DNA from: Phytopseudomonas daroniae
GTDB lineage: Bacteria; Pseudomonadota; Gammaproteobacteria; Pseudomonadales; Pseudomonadaceae
Reading direction: 5' to 3'
Length of the DNA stretch: 64,000 nucleotides
NCBI RefSeq assembly: GCF_004327285.1
Contig: NZ_QJUI01000005.1
Coordinates: 62,001 to 126,000, forward strand
Shown: piece by piece, positions 18,374 through 26,708 of the stretch
How positions within the stretch are numbered: the first letter of the stretch is position 1
Layout of the letters: every line of letters begins with the position of its first letter
The notes under the pieces: model-generated
Told to the model about the DNA's origin: nothing
The model's database searches: none
What the model saw: the letters and a program-made list of their open reading frames with translations, nothing else
Position numbers and translations under genes: made by a program

Positions 18374-18395
18374 AGAGGTAAACGGTAGCTGGCTG

Positions 18396-20207
18396 TCAGC
18401 CTTCGATCTCGATCAGCACTTCACCCGGGTTGACGCGGTCGCCCTTGGCCACGTGTACCGTCTTCACGGTACCGGCGATCGGCGCCTGCACTTCGGTTTC
18501 CATCTTCATCGCCTCGGTGATCAGAACGGCCTGACCGGCCTTGACAGTGTCGCCCTCCTTGACCAGCACATCGACGATATTTCCCGGCATGCTGGTGCTC
18601 ACATCGCCCGGCGCGCTGGCGGTGCGACGCTTGCCGCCACCGCCGCCGGCGACATAGTCGTTGAGCGCTTCGAACACCACCTCTTCCGGCATGCCGTCGA
18701 TGGACAGGTAGAAGTGCCGCTTGCCCTCGCCCTTCACGCCGACGCCGGTGATATCCACGCGGTAGCTTTCGCCATGCACATCGATGATGAACTCGGTCGG
18801 CACGCCCGCACCGCCTACCGCCGCCACGCCGCTGCCATCAGGAATGGGCAGCAACACCTCCGGAACCAGGCTGCCGGCTTCGCGCTCTTCGAGGAACTTG
18901 CGGCCGATATCCGGGAACATGGCGAAGGTCAGCACATCCTCTTCGGATTTGGCCAGGGCGCCGATCTCGCCGCGCAGCTTGTCCATTTCCGGCTTGAGCA
19001 GGTCGGCCGGGCGCACGTCGATCACCTCCTCGTTGCCGATGGCCTGCTTGCGCAGCTTGTCGCTGACCTTGCCCGGCGCCTGGCCGTAACCGCCCTGCAG
19101 ATACAGCTTCACTTCGTTGGTGATGGTCTTGTAGCGCTCGCCGGCGAGCACGTTGAAGAACGCCTGGGTACCAACGATCTGCGAGGTCGGCGTCACCAGC
19201 GGCGGGAAGCCGAGGTCTTCGCGCACCCGCGGAATCTCCGCCAGCACTTCGTTCATGCGGTTCAGGGCGCCCTGCTCCTTGAGCTGGTTGGCCAGGTTGG
19301 AAATCATCCCGCCCGGCACCTGATTGACCTGCACCCGGGTATCGACCGCGGTGAATTCGCTTTCGAACTGGTGGTACTTCTTGCGCACGGCGTGGAAGTA
19401 CATGCCGATCTCCTGGATCAGCGAAAGATCCAGGCCGGTGTCGTATTCACTGCCCTTGAGCGCGGCGACCATGGACTCGGTACCGGGATGGCTGGTGCCC
19501 CAGGCGAAGCTGGAAATGGCCGTGTCGATATGGTCGGCGCCGGCCTCGATGGCCTTGAGCTGACACATCGAACCCAGACCCGCCGTGTCGTGGCTGTGGA
19601 TAAATACCGGCAGATCGATCTCGGCTTTCAGCGCCTTGACCAGATCGGCCGTGGCGTAAGGCGTGAGCAGACCGGCCATGTCCTTGATGGCGATGGAGTC
19701 GATACCCATGGCCTGCATGGCCTTGCCCTGGGCGACGAAGGCCTCGATGGTGTGCACCGGGCTGGTGGTGTAGGCGATGGTGCCCTGGGCGTGCTTGCCG
19801 GCAGCCTTCACCGCCTCGATGGCGACGCGCAGGTTACGCACGTCGTTCATGGCGTCGAAGATGCGGAACACGTCGATACCGTTCTCCGCCGCCTTGGCGA
19901 CGAAAGCGCTGACCACATCATCGCTGTAGTGCCGGTAGCCGAGCAGGTTCTGCCCGCGCAGGAGCATCTGCAGGCGGGTGTTGGGCAACGCCGCACGCAG
20001 CTCGCGCAGACGCTCCCATGGGTCTTCCTTGAGGAAACGCACGCAGGCGTCGAAGGTCGCGCCGCCCCACACTTCCAGCGACCAGTAGCCGACCCGGTCG
20101 AGCTTTTCGCATATCGGCAACATGTCTTCGGTGCGCATGCGTGTGGCCAGCAGTGACTGGTGGGCGTCGCGCAGGATGGTGTCGGTAACCGTGATCTTTC
20201 TTGTCAT
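18396..20207 (-). CDS. oadA: Pyruvate carboxylase subunit B / oxaloacetate decarboxylase alpha subunit
   Basis: This 603-residue protein contains a carboxyltransferase domain at the N-terminus (TDTILRDAHQSLLATRM), a conserved central PYC_OADA domain, and a C-terminal biotinyl domain with the biotin-accepting Lys in EAMKMETEV. It transfers CO2 from biotin to pyruvate, giving oxaloacetate. No oadB or oadG membrane subunit genes are nearby. The pycA subunit is directly upstream with a 10-bp gap. This supports the two-subunit pyruvate carboxylase known in Pseudomonas rather than a Na+-pumping decarboxylase. The start at 20207 follows GAGGAAC. A terminator ends the operon. Confidence 0.92.
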   Translation of the reverse strand: MTRKITVTDTILRDAHQSLLATRMRTEDMLPICEKLDRVGYWSLEVWGGATFDACVRFLKEDPWERLRELRAALPNTRLQMLLRGQNLLGYRHYSDDVVSAFVAKAAENGIDVFRIFDAMNDVRNLRVAIEAVKAAGKHAQGTIAYTTSPVHTIEAFVAQGKAMQAMGIDSIAIKDMAGLLTPYATADLVKALKAEIDLPVFIHSHDTAGLGSMCQLKAIEAGADHIDTAISSFAWGTSHPGTESMVAALKGSEYDTGLDLSLIQEIGMYFHAVRKKYHQFESEFTAVDTRVQVNQVPGGMISNLANQLKEQGALNRMNEVLAEIPRVREDLGFPPLVTPTSQIVGTQAFFNVLAGERYKTITNEVKLYLQGGYGQAPGKVSDKLRKQAIGNEEVIDVRPADLLKPEMDKLRGEIGALAKSEEDVLTFAMFPDIGRKFLEEREAGSLVPEVLLPIPDGSGVAAVGGAGVPTEFIIDVHGESYRVDITGVGVKGEGKRHFYLSIDGMPEEVVFEALNDYVAGGGGGKRRTASAPGDVSTSMPGNIVDVLVKEGDTVKAGQAVLITEAMKMETEVQAPIAGTVKTVHVAKGDRVNPGEVLIEIEG

Positions 20208-20217
20208 GGTGCGTTCC

Positions 20218-21633
20218 TCACAGGCCGGCATGGGCGGCGATGGCGGCGGCGATGGCCAGGGCCAGTTCGCCCGGCTTGCGTTTGATCGAGTAGTTCAGCA
20301 GCTCGGGATGGTTATCGACGAAACTGGTGTTGAAGCGCCCGCTGCGGAACTCGTCGTTGGCGAGAATCTGCTGGTAGTAGGTGGCGGTGGTCTTCACGCC
20401 CTGCACACGCATGTCGTCCAGCGCACGAGAGCCACGGGCCAGGGCTTCTTCCCAGGTCAGCGCCCAGACGATCAGCTTCAGGCACATGGAATCGTAGTAC
20501 GGCGGGATGGTGTAGCCGGTGTAGATCGCCGTGTCGGTGCGCACACCGGGGCCGCCGGGCGCGTAGTAGCGGGTGATCTTGCCGAACGATGGCAGGAAGT
20601 TGTTGCGCGGATCCTCGGCATTGATGCGGAACTGCAGGGCGAAGCCGCGATACTGGATGTCTTCCTGCTTGACCGACAGCGGCAGACCGGACGCGATGCG
20701 GATCTGCTCGCGGACGATGTCGATGCCGGTGATTTCCTCGGTGATGGTGTGCTCCACCTGCACCCGGGTATTCATCTCCATGAAGTACACCTCGCCCTCG
20801 GCGAGCAGGAACTCCACGGTACCGGCATTCTCGTAGCCCACCGCCTGGGCGGCGCGCACGGCCAGGTCGCCGATATAGGCGCGCTGCTCGGGCGTCAGTT
20901 GCGGGCTGGGCGCGATCTCGATGAGCTTCTGGTTGCGCCGCTGGATCGAGCAGTCGCGCTCGTACAGGTGCACGGTATTGCCGTGGCTGTCGGCGAGGAT
21001 CTGCGCCTCGATGTGCTTGGGGTTGACGATGCACTTCTCGAGAAACACCTCGGCCGAACCGAAGGCCTTGGTCGCCTCGGAAATCACCCGCGGGAACGCC
21101 TGTTCCAGTTCCTCACGGCTGTTGCAGCGCCGGATGCCGCGGCCACCGCCACCGGAGGTCGCCTTGAGCATCACCGGATAACCGATACGCTCGCCTTCGA
21201 GCAGCGCCTCCTCGATACCCGCAACATTTCCCTCGGTGCCCGGCGTTACCGGCACACCGGCCTTGATCATGCTGCGGCGGGCTTCGGTCTTGTCGCCCAT
21301 GCGGCGGATCACCTCGGCACTCGGGCCGATGAACTTGATGCCGCGGGCGGCGCATATTTCCGCCAGTTCGGCGTTCTCGGAGAGAAAGCCATAACCGGGG
21401 TGCAGCGCGTCGCAGCCGGTTTCCACAGCCAGGTTCACCAGCTTGCGCGGGTTGAGGTAGCCGGCCAGGGGATCGTCGCCGATGCCATAGGCCTCGTCGG
21501 CGCGCTTGACGTGCAGGGCCTGGCGGTCGGCGTCCGAATAGATGGCCACCGAACGAATGCCCATCTCGGCGCAGGCTCGCACGATGCGCACGGCGATCTC
21601 GCCACGGTTGGCTATCAGGATTTTCTTGATCAC
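20218..21633 (-). CDS. pycA: Pyruvate carboxylase subunit A (biotin carboxylase)
   Basis: This 471-residue ATP-grasp enzyme carboxylates biotin with bicarbonate and ATP. The N-terminal KILIANRGEIAVRIVRAC motif, the glycine-rich ATP loop KATSGGGGRGIR, and the EMNTRVQVEHTITEEITGID active-site segment are all present (quoted in part). The length and motifs match AccC as well, but adjacency to oadA/pycB and to the divergent LysR regulator identifies it as the pyruvate carboxylase subunit. The start is a GTG at 21633 with GAGGAT upstream. It is the first gene of a two-gene operon. Confidence 0.9.
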   Translation of the reverse strand: MIKKILIANRGEIAVRIVRACAEMGIRSVAIYSDADRQALHVKRADEAYGIGDDPLAGYLNPRKLVNLAVETGCDALHPGYGFLSENAELAEICAARGIKFIGPSAEVIRRMGDKTEARRSMIKAGVPVTPGTEGNVAGIEEALLEGERIGYPVMLKATSGGGGRGIRRCNSREELEQAFPRVISEATKAFGSAEVFLEKCIVNPKHIEAQILADSHGNTVHLYERDCSIQRRNQKLIEIAPSPQLTPEQRAYIGDLAVRAAQAVGYENAGTVEFLLAEGEVYFMEMNTRVQVEHTITEEITGIDIVREQIRIASGLPLSVKQEDIQYRGFALQFRINAEDPRNNFLPSFGKITRYYAPGGPGVRTDTAIYTGYTIPPYYDSMCLKLIVWALTWEEALARGSRALDDMRVQGVKTTATYYQQILANDEFRSGRFNTSFVDNHPELLNYSIKRKPGELALAIAAAIAAHAGL

Positions 21634-21738
21634 GAGCCAGCATCCTCGATCACGTGAACAGGCGACCCGAAGCGGGTCGGCGTATGGCCGCGGTACGTCC
21701 TCTCGGCCTTGCGCTTCACCCTACGCCCGCTAATGGAT

Positions 21739-21765
21739 TAACCAAAATCAATAATTATTGGGTTA
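21739..21765. promoter_or_regulatory. Dyad in the divergent pycA-pycR promoter region
   Basis: A perfect 12-bp palindrome CAATAATTATTG (21749-21760) is flanked by TAACC (21739-21743) and GGTTA (21761-21765). It lies in the only AT-rich part of the divergent region, as expected for a LysR-type operator controlling both genes. Binding is inferred. Confidence 0.55.
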
Positions 21766-21811
21766 GGCATTAGTAAAAGCTTATGCTTGACGAAAATCCA
21801 TCGCGAAAGAG

Positions 21812-22771
21812 GTGAATGAAATTCGTAAGTCATTGCTGCGCATGACATTTCGTCAGCTTCAGGTATTCCGCTCGGTATGCGACAACCGTTCGTACAGCCG
21901 CGCCGCCGAGGAAATGTCCCTGACCCAGCCGGCGGTCAGCCTGCAGATTCGCCAGCTTGAAGAGCTGCTTGGCCAGCCGCTGTTCGACTACGTGGGCAAG
22001 AAGCTGTACCTGACCGAAGCCGCCGAAGCGCTGCAGCGCGCCAGCGCCGACATCTTCGGCCGCCTGGAGAGCCTGGACATGCAACTGGCGGATCTGCAGG
22101 GTTCGCTGCAGGGCCAGTTGAGCCTGGCGATCGAGTCCAGCGCCAAATACTTCATGCCCCACCTGTTCGCCGCCTTTCGCCGCGAACACCCGGAGGTCAG
22201 CCTGCAACTGACGGTGGTCAATCACGCGCAGGCGGTCAGGCGCCTGAGCGCCAACCGCGACGACCTGCTGATCATGTCCCAGGTACCGGCGGATATGCCT
22301 CTGGAGTTTCTGCCCTTTCTCAACAATCCGATCATCGCCGTGGCACCACCCGATCATCCGCTATGCGCGCAGACCACGCTGCAGCTGCAGGATCTGTGCG
22401 CCTGGCCATTGCTGGTACGCGAGCCCGGCTCCGGCACGCGGCGGGCCTGCGAAGAATATTGCCATCAGAAACGCGCGCATTTCGCCCAGCTGCAGGAAGT
22501 CGGCTCCATGGAAGGGCAACGCGAAGGAGTGATCGCCGGACTGGGTTTGGCGCTGCTGCCGCGCCATGCAGTACGTCGCGAACTGCAACTGGGGGTACTG
22601 CGCGAGCTGCCGGTGGTCGAACTGCCGCTGCTGCGCAGCTGGTGCGTGGTGCATCCGCGAGGCAAATACCTGTCGCCGGTGGCACAGGCGTTCTTCGCTT
22701 TCGTGCGCAACCAGCGCACGCAGATCGGCGCCCTCGCCGAGCATTTCAGCAGCGTGACGAATCTGCCCTGA
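21812..22771 (+). CDS. pycR: LysR-family regulator of pyruvate carboxylase (PycR-like)
   Basis: This LysR-type protein (319 residues from a GTG at 21812) has the N-terminal helix-turn-helix (FRSVCDNRSYSRAAEEMSLT, then QPAVSLQIRQLEELLGQPLF) and a C-terminal effector-binding domain. It diverges from pycA-oadA, the arrangement of the PycR regulator in Pseudomonas. The exact start is unsettled. GTG 21812 touches the AGAGG site, ATG 21842 lacks one, and an ATT at 21821 would lie eight bases from AGAGG and begin the protein with a RKSLLRMTFRQL sequence. The effector is unknown from sequence. Confidence 0.85.
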   Translation: MNEIRKSLLRMTFRQLQVFRSVCDNRSYSRAAEEMSLTQPAVSLQIRQLEELLGQPLFDYVGKKLYLTEAAEALQRASADIFGRLESLDMQLADLQGSLQGQLSLAIESSAKYFMPHLFAAFRREHPEVSLQLTVVNHAQAVRRLSANRDDLLIMSQVPADMPLEFLPFLNNPIIAVAPPDHPLCAQTTLQLQDLCAWPLLVREPGSGTRRACEEYCHQKRAHFAQLQEVGSMEGQREGVIAGLGLALLPRHAVRRELQLGVLRELPVVELPLLRSWCVVHPRGKYLSPVAQAFFAFVRNQRTQIGALAEHFSSVTNLP

Positions 22772-22780
22772 CAATTTCGT

Positions 22781-22789
22781 ATATGATAT
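22781..22789. promoter_or_regulatory. Possible GntR-type operator (ATATGATAT)
   Basis: A short dyad, ATAT-G-ATAT, lies about 30 bases before the GTG start of the GntR gene. It is in the right place for autoregulation, but the motif is short and AT-rich, so this is a weak call. Confidence 0.25.
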
Positions 22790-22819
22790 CCAAAACCTTC
22801 CTCCATTCGGTGCCGCCGC

Positions 22820-23491
22820 GTGCCTCTACCTCGATTCAATGCACCCAACCTGGGTATCGCTCCGTCTGCTTCGGAGGTGATCACCAAGCACCTGCGCGAC
22901 GCCATCGTCTCCGGGCATTTCGCCGAAGACGAACCGGTGCGCCAGGACGACATCGCCAAACTGTTCAACGTCAGCAAGATTCCCGTGCGCGAGGCGCTCA
23001 AGCGCCTGGAGGCCGAGGGGCTGGTGGTGTTCCAGCGCAACAAGGGGGCGGTGGTCACGCGTATTTCCGAGCCGGAACTGGCGCAGATGTTCGAGGTGCG
23101 CATCCTCCTCGAGGACAAGGTGCTGCGCCTGGCCATTCCCAATATGACCGAGGAAACCTTCGCCCGTGCCGAACGCATCTGCGAGGAGTTCATCGGCGAA
23201 GACAACATCGGCCGCTGGGCCGAACTGAACTGGCAACTGCATGCCTGCCTGTACGAGCCGGCACAGCGACCGTTTCTGGTGAACCTGATCCGCTCCATCC
23301 ACGACAAGCTGGAACGTTATCTGCGCATGCAGATGAGTCTGTCAGAGGGCAAGGATCGCGCCGACCGCGAGCACCGCGAGATCATCGCCGCCTGCCGCAG
23401 CCAGGATGTCGAACGTGCGGTCACCCTGCTCGACCAGCACATCATCGGCGTGTGCCGCAGCCTGTTCGAGCAGCTGCCCGAACACCGTTGA
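22820..23491 (+). CDS. GntR-family regulator (FCD subfamily)
   Basis: This 223-residue regulator has an N-terminal winged helix (EVITKHLRDAIVSGHFAEDE, then DIAKLFNVSKIPVREALKRL) and an all-helical FCD domain from about residue 90. The DNA-contact motif VSKIPVREALKRLEAEGLV is typical. The start is a GTG at 22820; a longer frame upstream shows no family character. It lies 48 bp after pycR on the same strand. FCD regulators usually sense small carboxylates or sugar acids and repress neighbouring catabolic genes, but no obvious target operon flanks it. Confidence 0.87.
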   Translation: MPLPRFNAPNLGIAPSASEVITKHLRDAIVSGHFAEDEPVRQDDIAKLFNVSKIPVREALKRLEAEGLVVFQRNKGAVVTRISEPELAQMFEVRILLEDKVLRLAIPNMTEETFARAERICEEFIGEDNIGRWAELNWQLHACLYEPAQRPFLVNLIRSIHDKLERYLRMQMSLSEGKDRADREHREIIAACRSQDVERAVTLLDQHIIGVCRSLFEQLPEHR

Positions 23492-23555
23492 AGGGCAGGC
23501 TACAAAAAGGCGCAAGCGGCCGGTCAAAATTTGTATCGGATGTGCCGTGCAAATG

Positions 23556-23629
23556 TCGGATTACGCTTCGCTAATCCAACCTACGTTCTGCTCGACGTGT
23601 AGGGTGGATGACGCTCTTCTCATCCACCA
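23556..23629. repeat. GTAGG-family palindromic repeat, copy B
   Basis: A GGATTACGCTTCGCTAATCC hairpin ending in CTAC is followed by GTAGG and the stem GGTGGATGA/TCATCCACC. It lies between the convergent GntR and L,D-transpeptidase genes. Confidence 0.65.
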
Positions 23630-23705
23630 TCGCGGTTGCAGAAGGCCGTGATCCATGGTTCAACGCGGGTCACCGACCGGCTGCTTACTCCTTCTAACTG
23701 CCATC

Positions 23706-25319
23706 CTAGATCCGGTTGGAGGCATCCAGCGCCTTCAGCAGGCGGGCATCGTGGCCATAGATATCCGGGCGGAACTGCAGTTGCCCGTCACCGCCAACCT
23801 GCGCCGTCCAGTAGGCCATGAGGATCGGCACCGGTCGCGGCAGATCGGCGCGCAGCGTGCGACCACTTTCCCACTGCCTGGCGATACGCGCACGCTCGCT
23901 GGGTGTAGCTTCGGCGAGTAGCTGATCGACCAGTTCGGTTACCCGCTCGATGCGTACGCAACCCGAGCTGAACAACCGTGGCAGGTTGTCGAACAGGCGC
24001 TGGCTCGGCGTGTCGTGCAGGTACACCGAGAAGGGATTGGGAAAGCGGATCGCCACCTTGCCGAGCGGGCTGTGCGCCCCGGCCTCCTGACGGATCATCA
24101 CACGACCGGGGCGTTCCCAGTCGACGCTGCGCGGGTCGACCGTATTTCCCTCATAGTCGATCACTCGCATATGGTTGGCCGCCAGGTAGCCGGCCGCATC
24201 GCGGCGCAGTTCCGGCAGCTTGTCTTCGCGCAGGATGGTCGGCGGAATCGTCCAGGTCGGGTTCAGGGTCAGGTGGGTGATACGCGAGCGCAGCAGCGGT
24301 GTCGGCCGTGCCGGACGCCCGACCTGAGTACGTGCCTGCCAGACGACTGCGTTATCGCGTAGGAACATCACTTCGGCGCCAGCGACGTCGATCAGCACGC
24401 TGGTCGGCTCGATCTCGTGGGACAACCAGCGCAGACGCTCCAGGTTGATACGAATCTGATCCATGCGCTCACTGGCCGAGCGGTTCAGTTCGGCCAGCGT
24501 ACCGGGGCCGACGATGCCGTCGGGCTTGAGCAGATGGTTGCGCTGGAACGCCTTGACCGCTTCGACCAGCGCCGTCGTGTATACCGAGGTTTCCTCGGCG
24601 ACGAGCGCCGGAGCGCCCTGGGACAGATCGCCATGCAATTGCAGTCGCTGCTCCAGCAGCGGCACCCGCCCGTCCACCGCGCCAGGGCGCAACAGTGTTC
24701 CGCCCGGAATCGCCAGCCATTGCGGCAACGCCTGCCGGCGCAGCTCGGCATAGCGCTGGCGCAGCGCGCGATAGGGGCTGAAATCCGGGCGCGCCTGCTC
24801 GAAGGCCTGTGCCGGATCCGTCAGCCCCGTCTGAGCGATCGCCAGCAAGGGCGCCTGGCTCTGCTGCACGGCCATGCTCTCGGGCTCCCAGAGCGGCTCG
24901 ACACGGGACTGCTCCAGCCGCCCGTAGGCCAGATCACGCAATGCCTGCAGATAGGCCGTGGTGGCGAGCACCTCGACACAGGCCGAAAGGCGCGGCGAAG
25001 GGCTCTCGACCGCCGTCAGTTCACGTAGCGGTTCCAGGTGATAGGCGCGCGGCTCCAGGCCATCGTCCACCAGATTCTCCAACTGAGCGAACAGTGCCGG
25101 CAGGTTCTGCTCACTCCACACCGGCTGCGCACCACGCAGCAGATAGAAGGGCTCCAGCCATTCGCGATCCTTGGCAGTAAGGTTCAGGACGGGCGATACA
25201 CAGGTCAGGCTGGGTTCGGTGAGCTGCTGCTCGAGGGGACTGGGCGACGTGGCATCGGCCAGTGCCAGAGGAGCGGTCAGGGCCAACGCCCAGGCAACGG
25301 ATGAAGTGGGAGAAAACAA
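23706..25319 (-). CDS. L,D-transpeptidase of the YcbB/LdtD type
   Basis: This exported 537-residue enzyme should form 3-3 cross-links in peptidoglycan. It has a peptidoglycan-binding domain near the middle (TALVEAVKAFQRNHLLKPDG, then IVGPGTLAELN) and a YkuD catalytic domain with HSPLGKVAIRFPN, YLHDTPSQ and the nucleophile Cys in SSGCVRIE. I place the start at a TTG (25319). TGGAG lies seven bases upstream, and the product then opens with a signal peptide (SVAWALALTAPLALADA). The reading frame is open further upstream but without family features. It diverges from a second YkuD-type gene. Confidence 0.87.
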   Translation of the reverse strand: MFSPTSSVAWALALTAPLALADATSPSPLEQQLTEPSLTCVSPVLNLTAKDREWLEPFYLLRGAQPVWSEQNLPALFAQLENLVDDGLEPRAYHLEPLRELTAVESPSPRLSACVEVLATTAYLQALRDLAYGRLEQSRVEPLWEPESMAVQQSQAPLLAIAQTGLTDPAQAFEQARPDFSPYRALRQRYAELRRQALPQWLAIPGGTLLRPGAVDGRVPLLEQRLQLHGDLSQGAPALVAEETSVYTTALVEAVKAFQRNHLLKPDGIVGPGTLAELNRSASERMDQIRINLERLRWLSHEIEPTSVLIDVAGAEVMFLRDNAVVWQARTQVGRPARPTPLLRSRITHLTLNPTWTIPPTILREDKLPELRRDAAGYLAANHMRVIDYEGNTVDPRSVDWERPGRVMIRQEAGAHSPLGKVAIRFPNPFSVYLHDTPSQRLFDNLPRLFSSGCVRIERVTELVDQLLAEATPSERARIARQWESGRTLRADLPRPVPILMAYWTAQVGGDGQLQFRPDIYGHDARLLKALDASNRI

Positions 25320-25471
25320 AGCGCCGCTCCAGATTACGACAAAGTGAATGACAGCCCGTCGGATTCGCCCGCGGGTCAGAAGATTTCGGCTGTTAGAATC
25401 GCGGGCTTTGTTGTGCCCGCATCGCCTGGCGAAGGCTCGACATATCGATGGCCGAAACTCAGAGACTTGAA

Positions 25472-26185
25472 ATGATGACCACGATTCAGCGAATTTGCTT
25501 AGCCTTTCTTTGCCTGGCATTGCCCGTTCCATCCGTGATGGCCGCCACCCTGGCGCCCGATCCCTTGCTGGAAAGCCTGTCCGCCGAAGCCCCGGCGTTG
25601 CAGCGCAAGGTACTCAACCATGCCATCGACGCCATGCGTTGCGCCATCAATAATGGCGCCGTACCGGCACAGCGACTGGCGGTCATCGACTTCTCCAAGC
25701 CCTCCAGCGAACGCCGCCTGTGGATCTTCGACCTGACCAGTAAACGCCTGCTGCTGCACGACCTGGTCGCCCATGGCCAGCAGTCCGGTGACAATTTCGC
25801 CACCCGCTTCTCCAATCGCGAAGGCAGCCACCAGTCCAGCATCGGCCTGTTCCGCACCCAGGAAAGCTACACCGGCAAGCACGGCTACTCGCTGCGCATG
25901 GACGGCCTGGAACCGGGCTTCAATGACCTTGCCCGGCAACGCGCCATCGTCATCCACCCGGCCGATTACGTTAACCCGGCCTGGATCAAGACCCAGGGCC
26001 GCATCGGCCGCAGCCAGGGCTGCCCGGCGGTGCGCCCGGAAGTCGCCCGTATGGTGGTAGACAGCCTCAAGGGCGGCCAATTCATGTTTTCGTACTACCC
26101 GGACAAGCGCTGGCTGCAATCGTCGCTGTACATCAATTGCCAGCCCGGGCTGGTGGCGGGGATCGTCAGCGCCAAAGAAGGCTGA
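25472..26185 (+). CDS. Murein L,D-transpeptidase catalytic domain family protein
   Basis: This 237-residue exported protein starts with a signal peptide (ICLAFLCLALPVPSVMAATL). Its catalytic part contains GLFRTQESYTGKHGYSLRMD, the His of VIHPADYVNP and the nucleophile Cys in GRSQGCPAV, the pattern of the YkuD-like murein L,D-transpeptidase family. It lacks the separate peptidoglycan-binding domain of its divergent neighbour. Starts at 25448, 25472 and 25475 are all possible; 25472 gives a compact signal peptide with CAGAGA upstream. Paired divergence with another L,D-transpeptidase suggests a shared cell-wall role. Confidence 0.83.
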   Translation: MMTTIQRICLAFLCLALPVPSVMAATLAPDPLLESLSAEAPALQRKVLNHAIDAMRCAINNGAVPAQRLAVIDFSKPSSERRLWIFDLTSKRLLLHDLVAHGQQSGDNFATRFSNREGSHQSSIGLFRTQESYTGKHGYSLRMDGLEPGFNDLARQRAIVIHPADYVNPAWIKTQGRIGRSQGCPAVRPEVARMVVDSLKGGQFMFSYYPDKRWLQSSLYINCQPGLVAGIVSAKEG

Positions 26186-26209
26186 GACGCCGCAAAGGCG
26201 GGAGTAGAC

Positions 26210-26299
26210 GTAGGGTGGACAACGCTCTTTTTGTCCACCATTGCGATTGCGGAGCGGTGGACGGGTCGGGCCGCGTAGGTGAAGCGTCGTGTACCCTAC
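26210..26299. repeat. GTAGG-family palindromic repeat, copy C
   Basis: It starts GTAGGGTGGACAACG, has the stem GGTGGACAA..TTGTCCACC, then GGTGGACGGGTCGG, and ends in ACCCTAC. It lies between convergent stops at 26185 and 26319. Confidence 0.75.
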
Positions 26300-26318
26300 G
26301 AGAGGCCGCTACCGTCTT

Positions 26319-26708
26319 TCAACTGCCTACCTCACAGCTCCACAACTCCACCGCCGGCTGGCTCGCCGTTGGCGGGCCGAGCCACGCGCTGAAGGGTTGG
26401 CAGCCTTGGGCATCGCAAAGCTGATAGTCGCCAGCCTCGGGCGTGCGTCCGAGGCGTAGCGGTTGCAGGGGCGACAACTGGCGCTGGTAATGCCAGGCGC
26501 CGTCACGCAGCACGGCGCCGTCAGGGATTTCCATGCCGGCGCCGCTGCCGCGTACCCGCGCCTCACCGAGCAGTAGCCCGTCCGGGGTGACGCGGTAGTC
26601 CTCTTCCCAGCGGATCTTCTCGATCGTGTGGTTCCAGGCCAGGGTGAAGGACGGTAAGGGCAGTTGCGCCCATACCGTCCCGGCAAGGCCCAGGCACAGA
26701 CCGATCAA
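26319..26708 (-). CDS. DUF1850 domain-containing protein, TAXI-TRAP partner
   Basis: This 129-residue protein has an N-terminal hydrophobic segment (IGLCLGLAGTVWA) that may be a signal or anchor. The body (SFTLAWNHTIEKIRWEEDYR, EARVRGSGAGMEIPDGAV) is the DUF1850 family pattern. These proteins are commonly encoded beside TAXI-type TRAP permeases, and their role is not known. The start is a TTG at 26708 that overlaps the permease stop as TTGA, so its translation is probably coupled to the permease. It is the last gene of the unit. Confidence 0.75.
   Translation of the reverse strand: MIGLCLGLAGTVWAQLPLPSFTLAWNHTIEKIRWEEDYRVTPDGLLLGEARVRGSGAGMEIPDGAVLRDGAWHYQRQLSPLQPLRLGRTPEAGDYQLCDAQGCQPFSAWLGPPTASQPAVELWSCEVGS

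Noticed and set aside
18396..21633. Na+-translocating oxaloacetate decarboxylase
   Set aside because: No beta or gamma membrane subunit genes are adjacent, while a biotin carboxylase subunit is, so the pair is better read as pyruvate carboxylase.
18312..21657. Two long plus-strand frames over oadA and pycA
   Set aside because: Both translate to His/Gly/Leu-rich sequence without recognisable domains, whereas the minus strand encodes complete enzymes with catalytic motifs.
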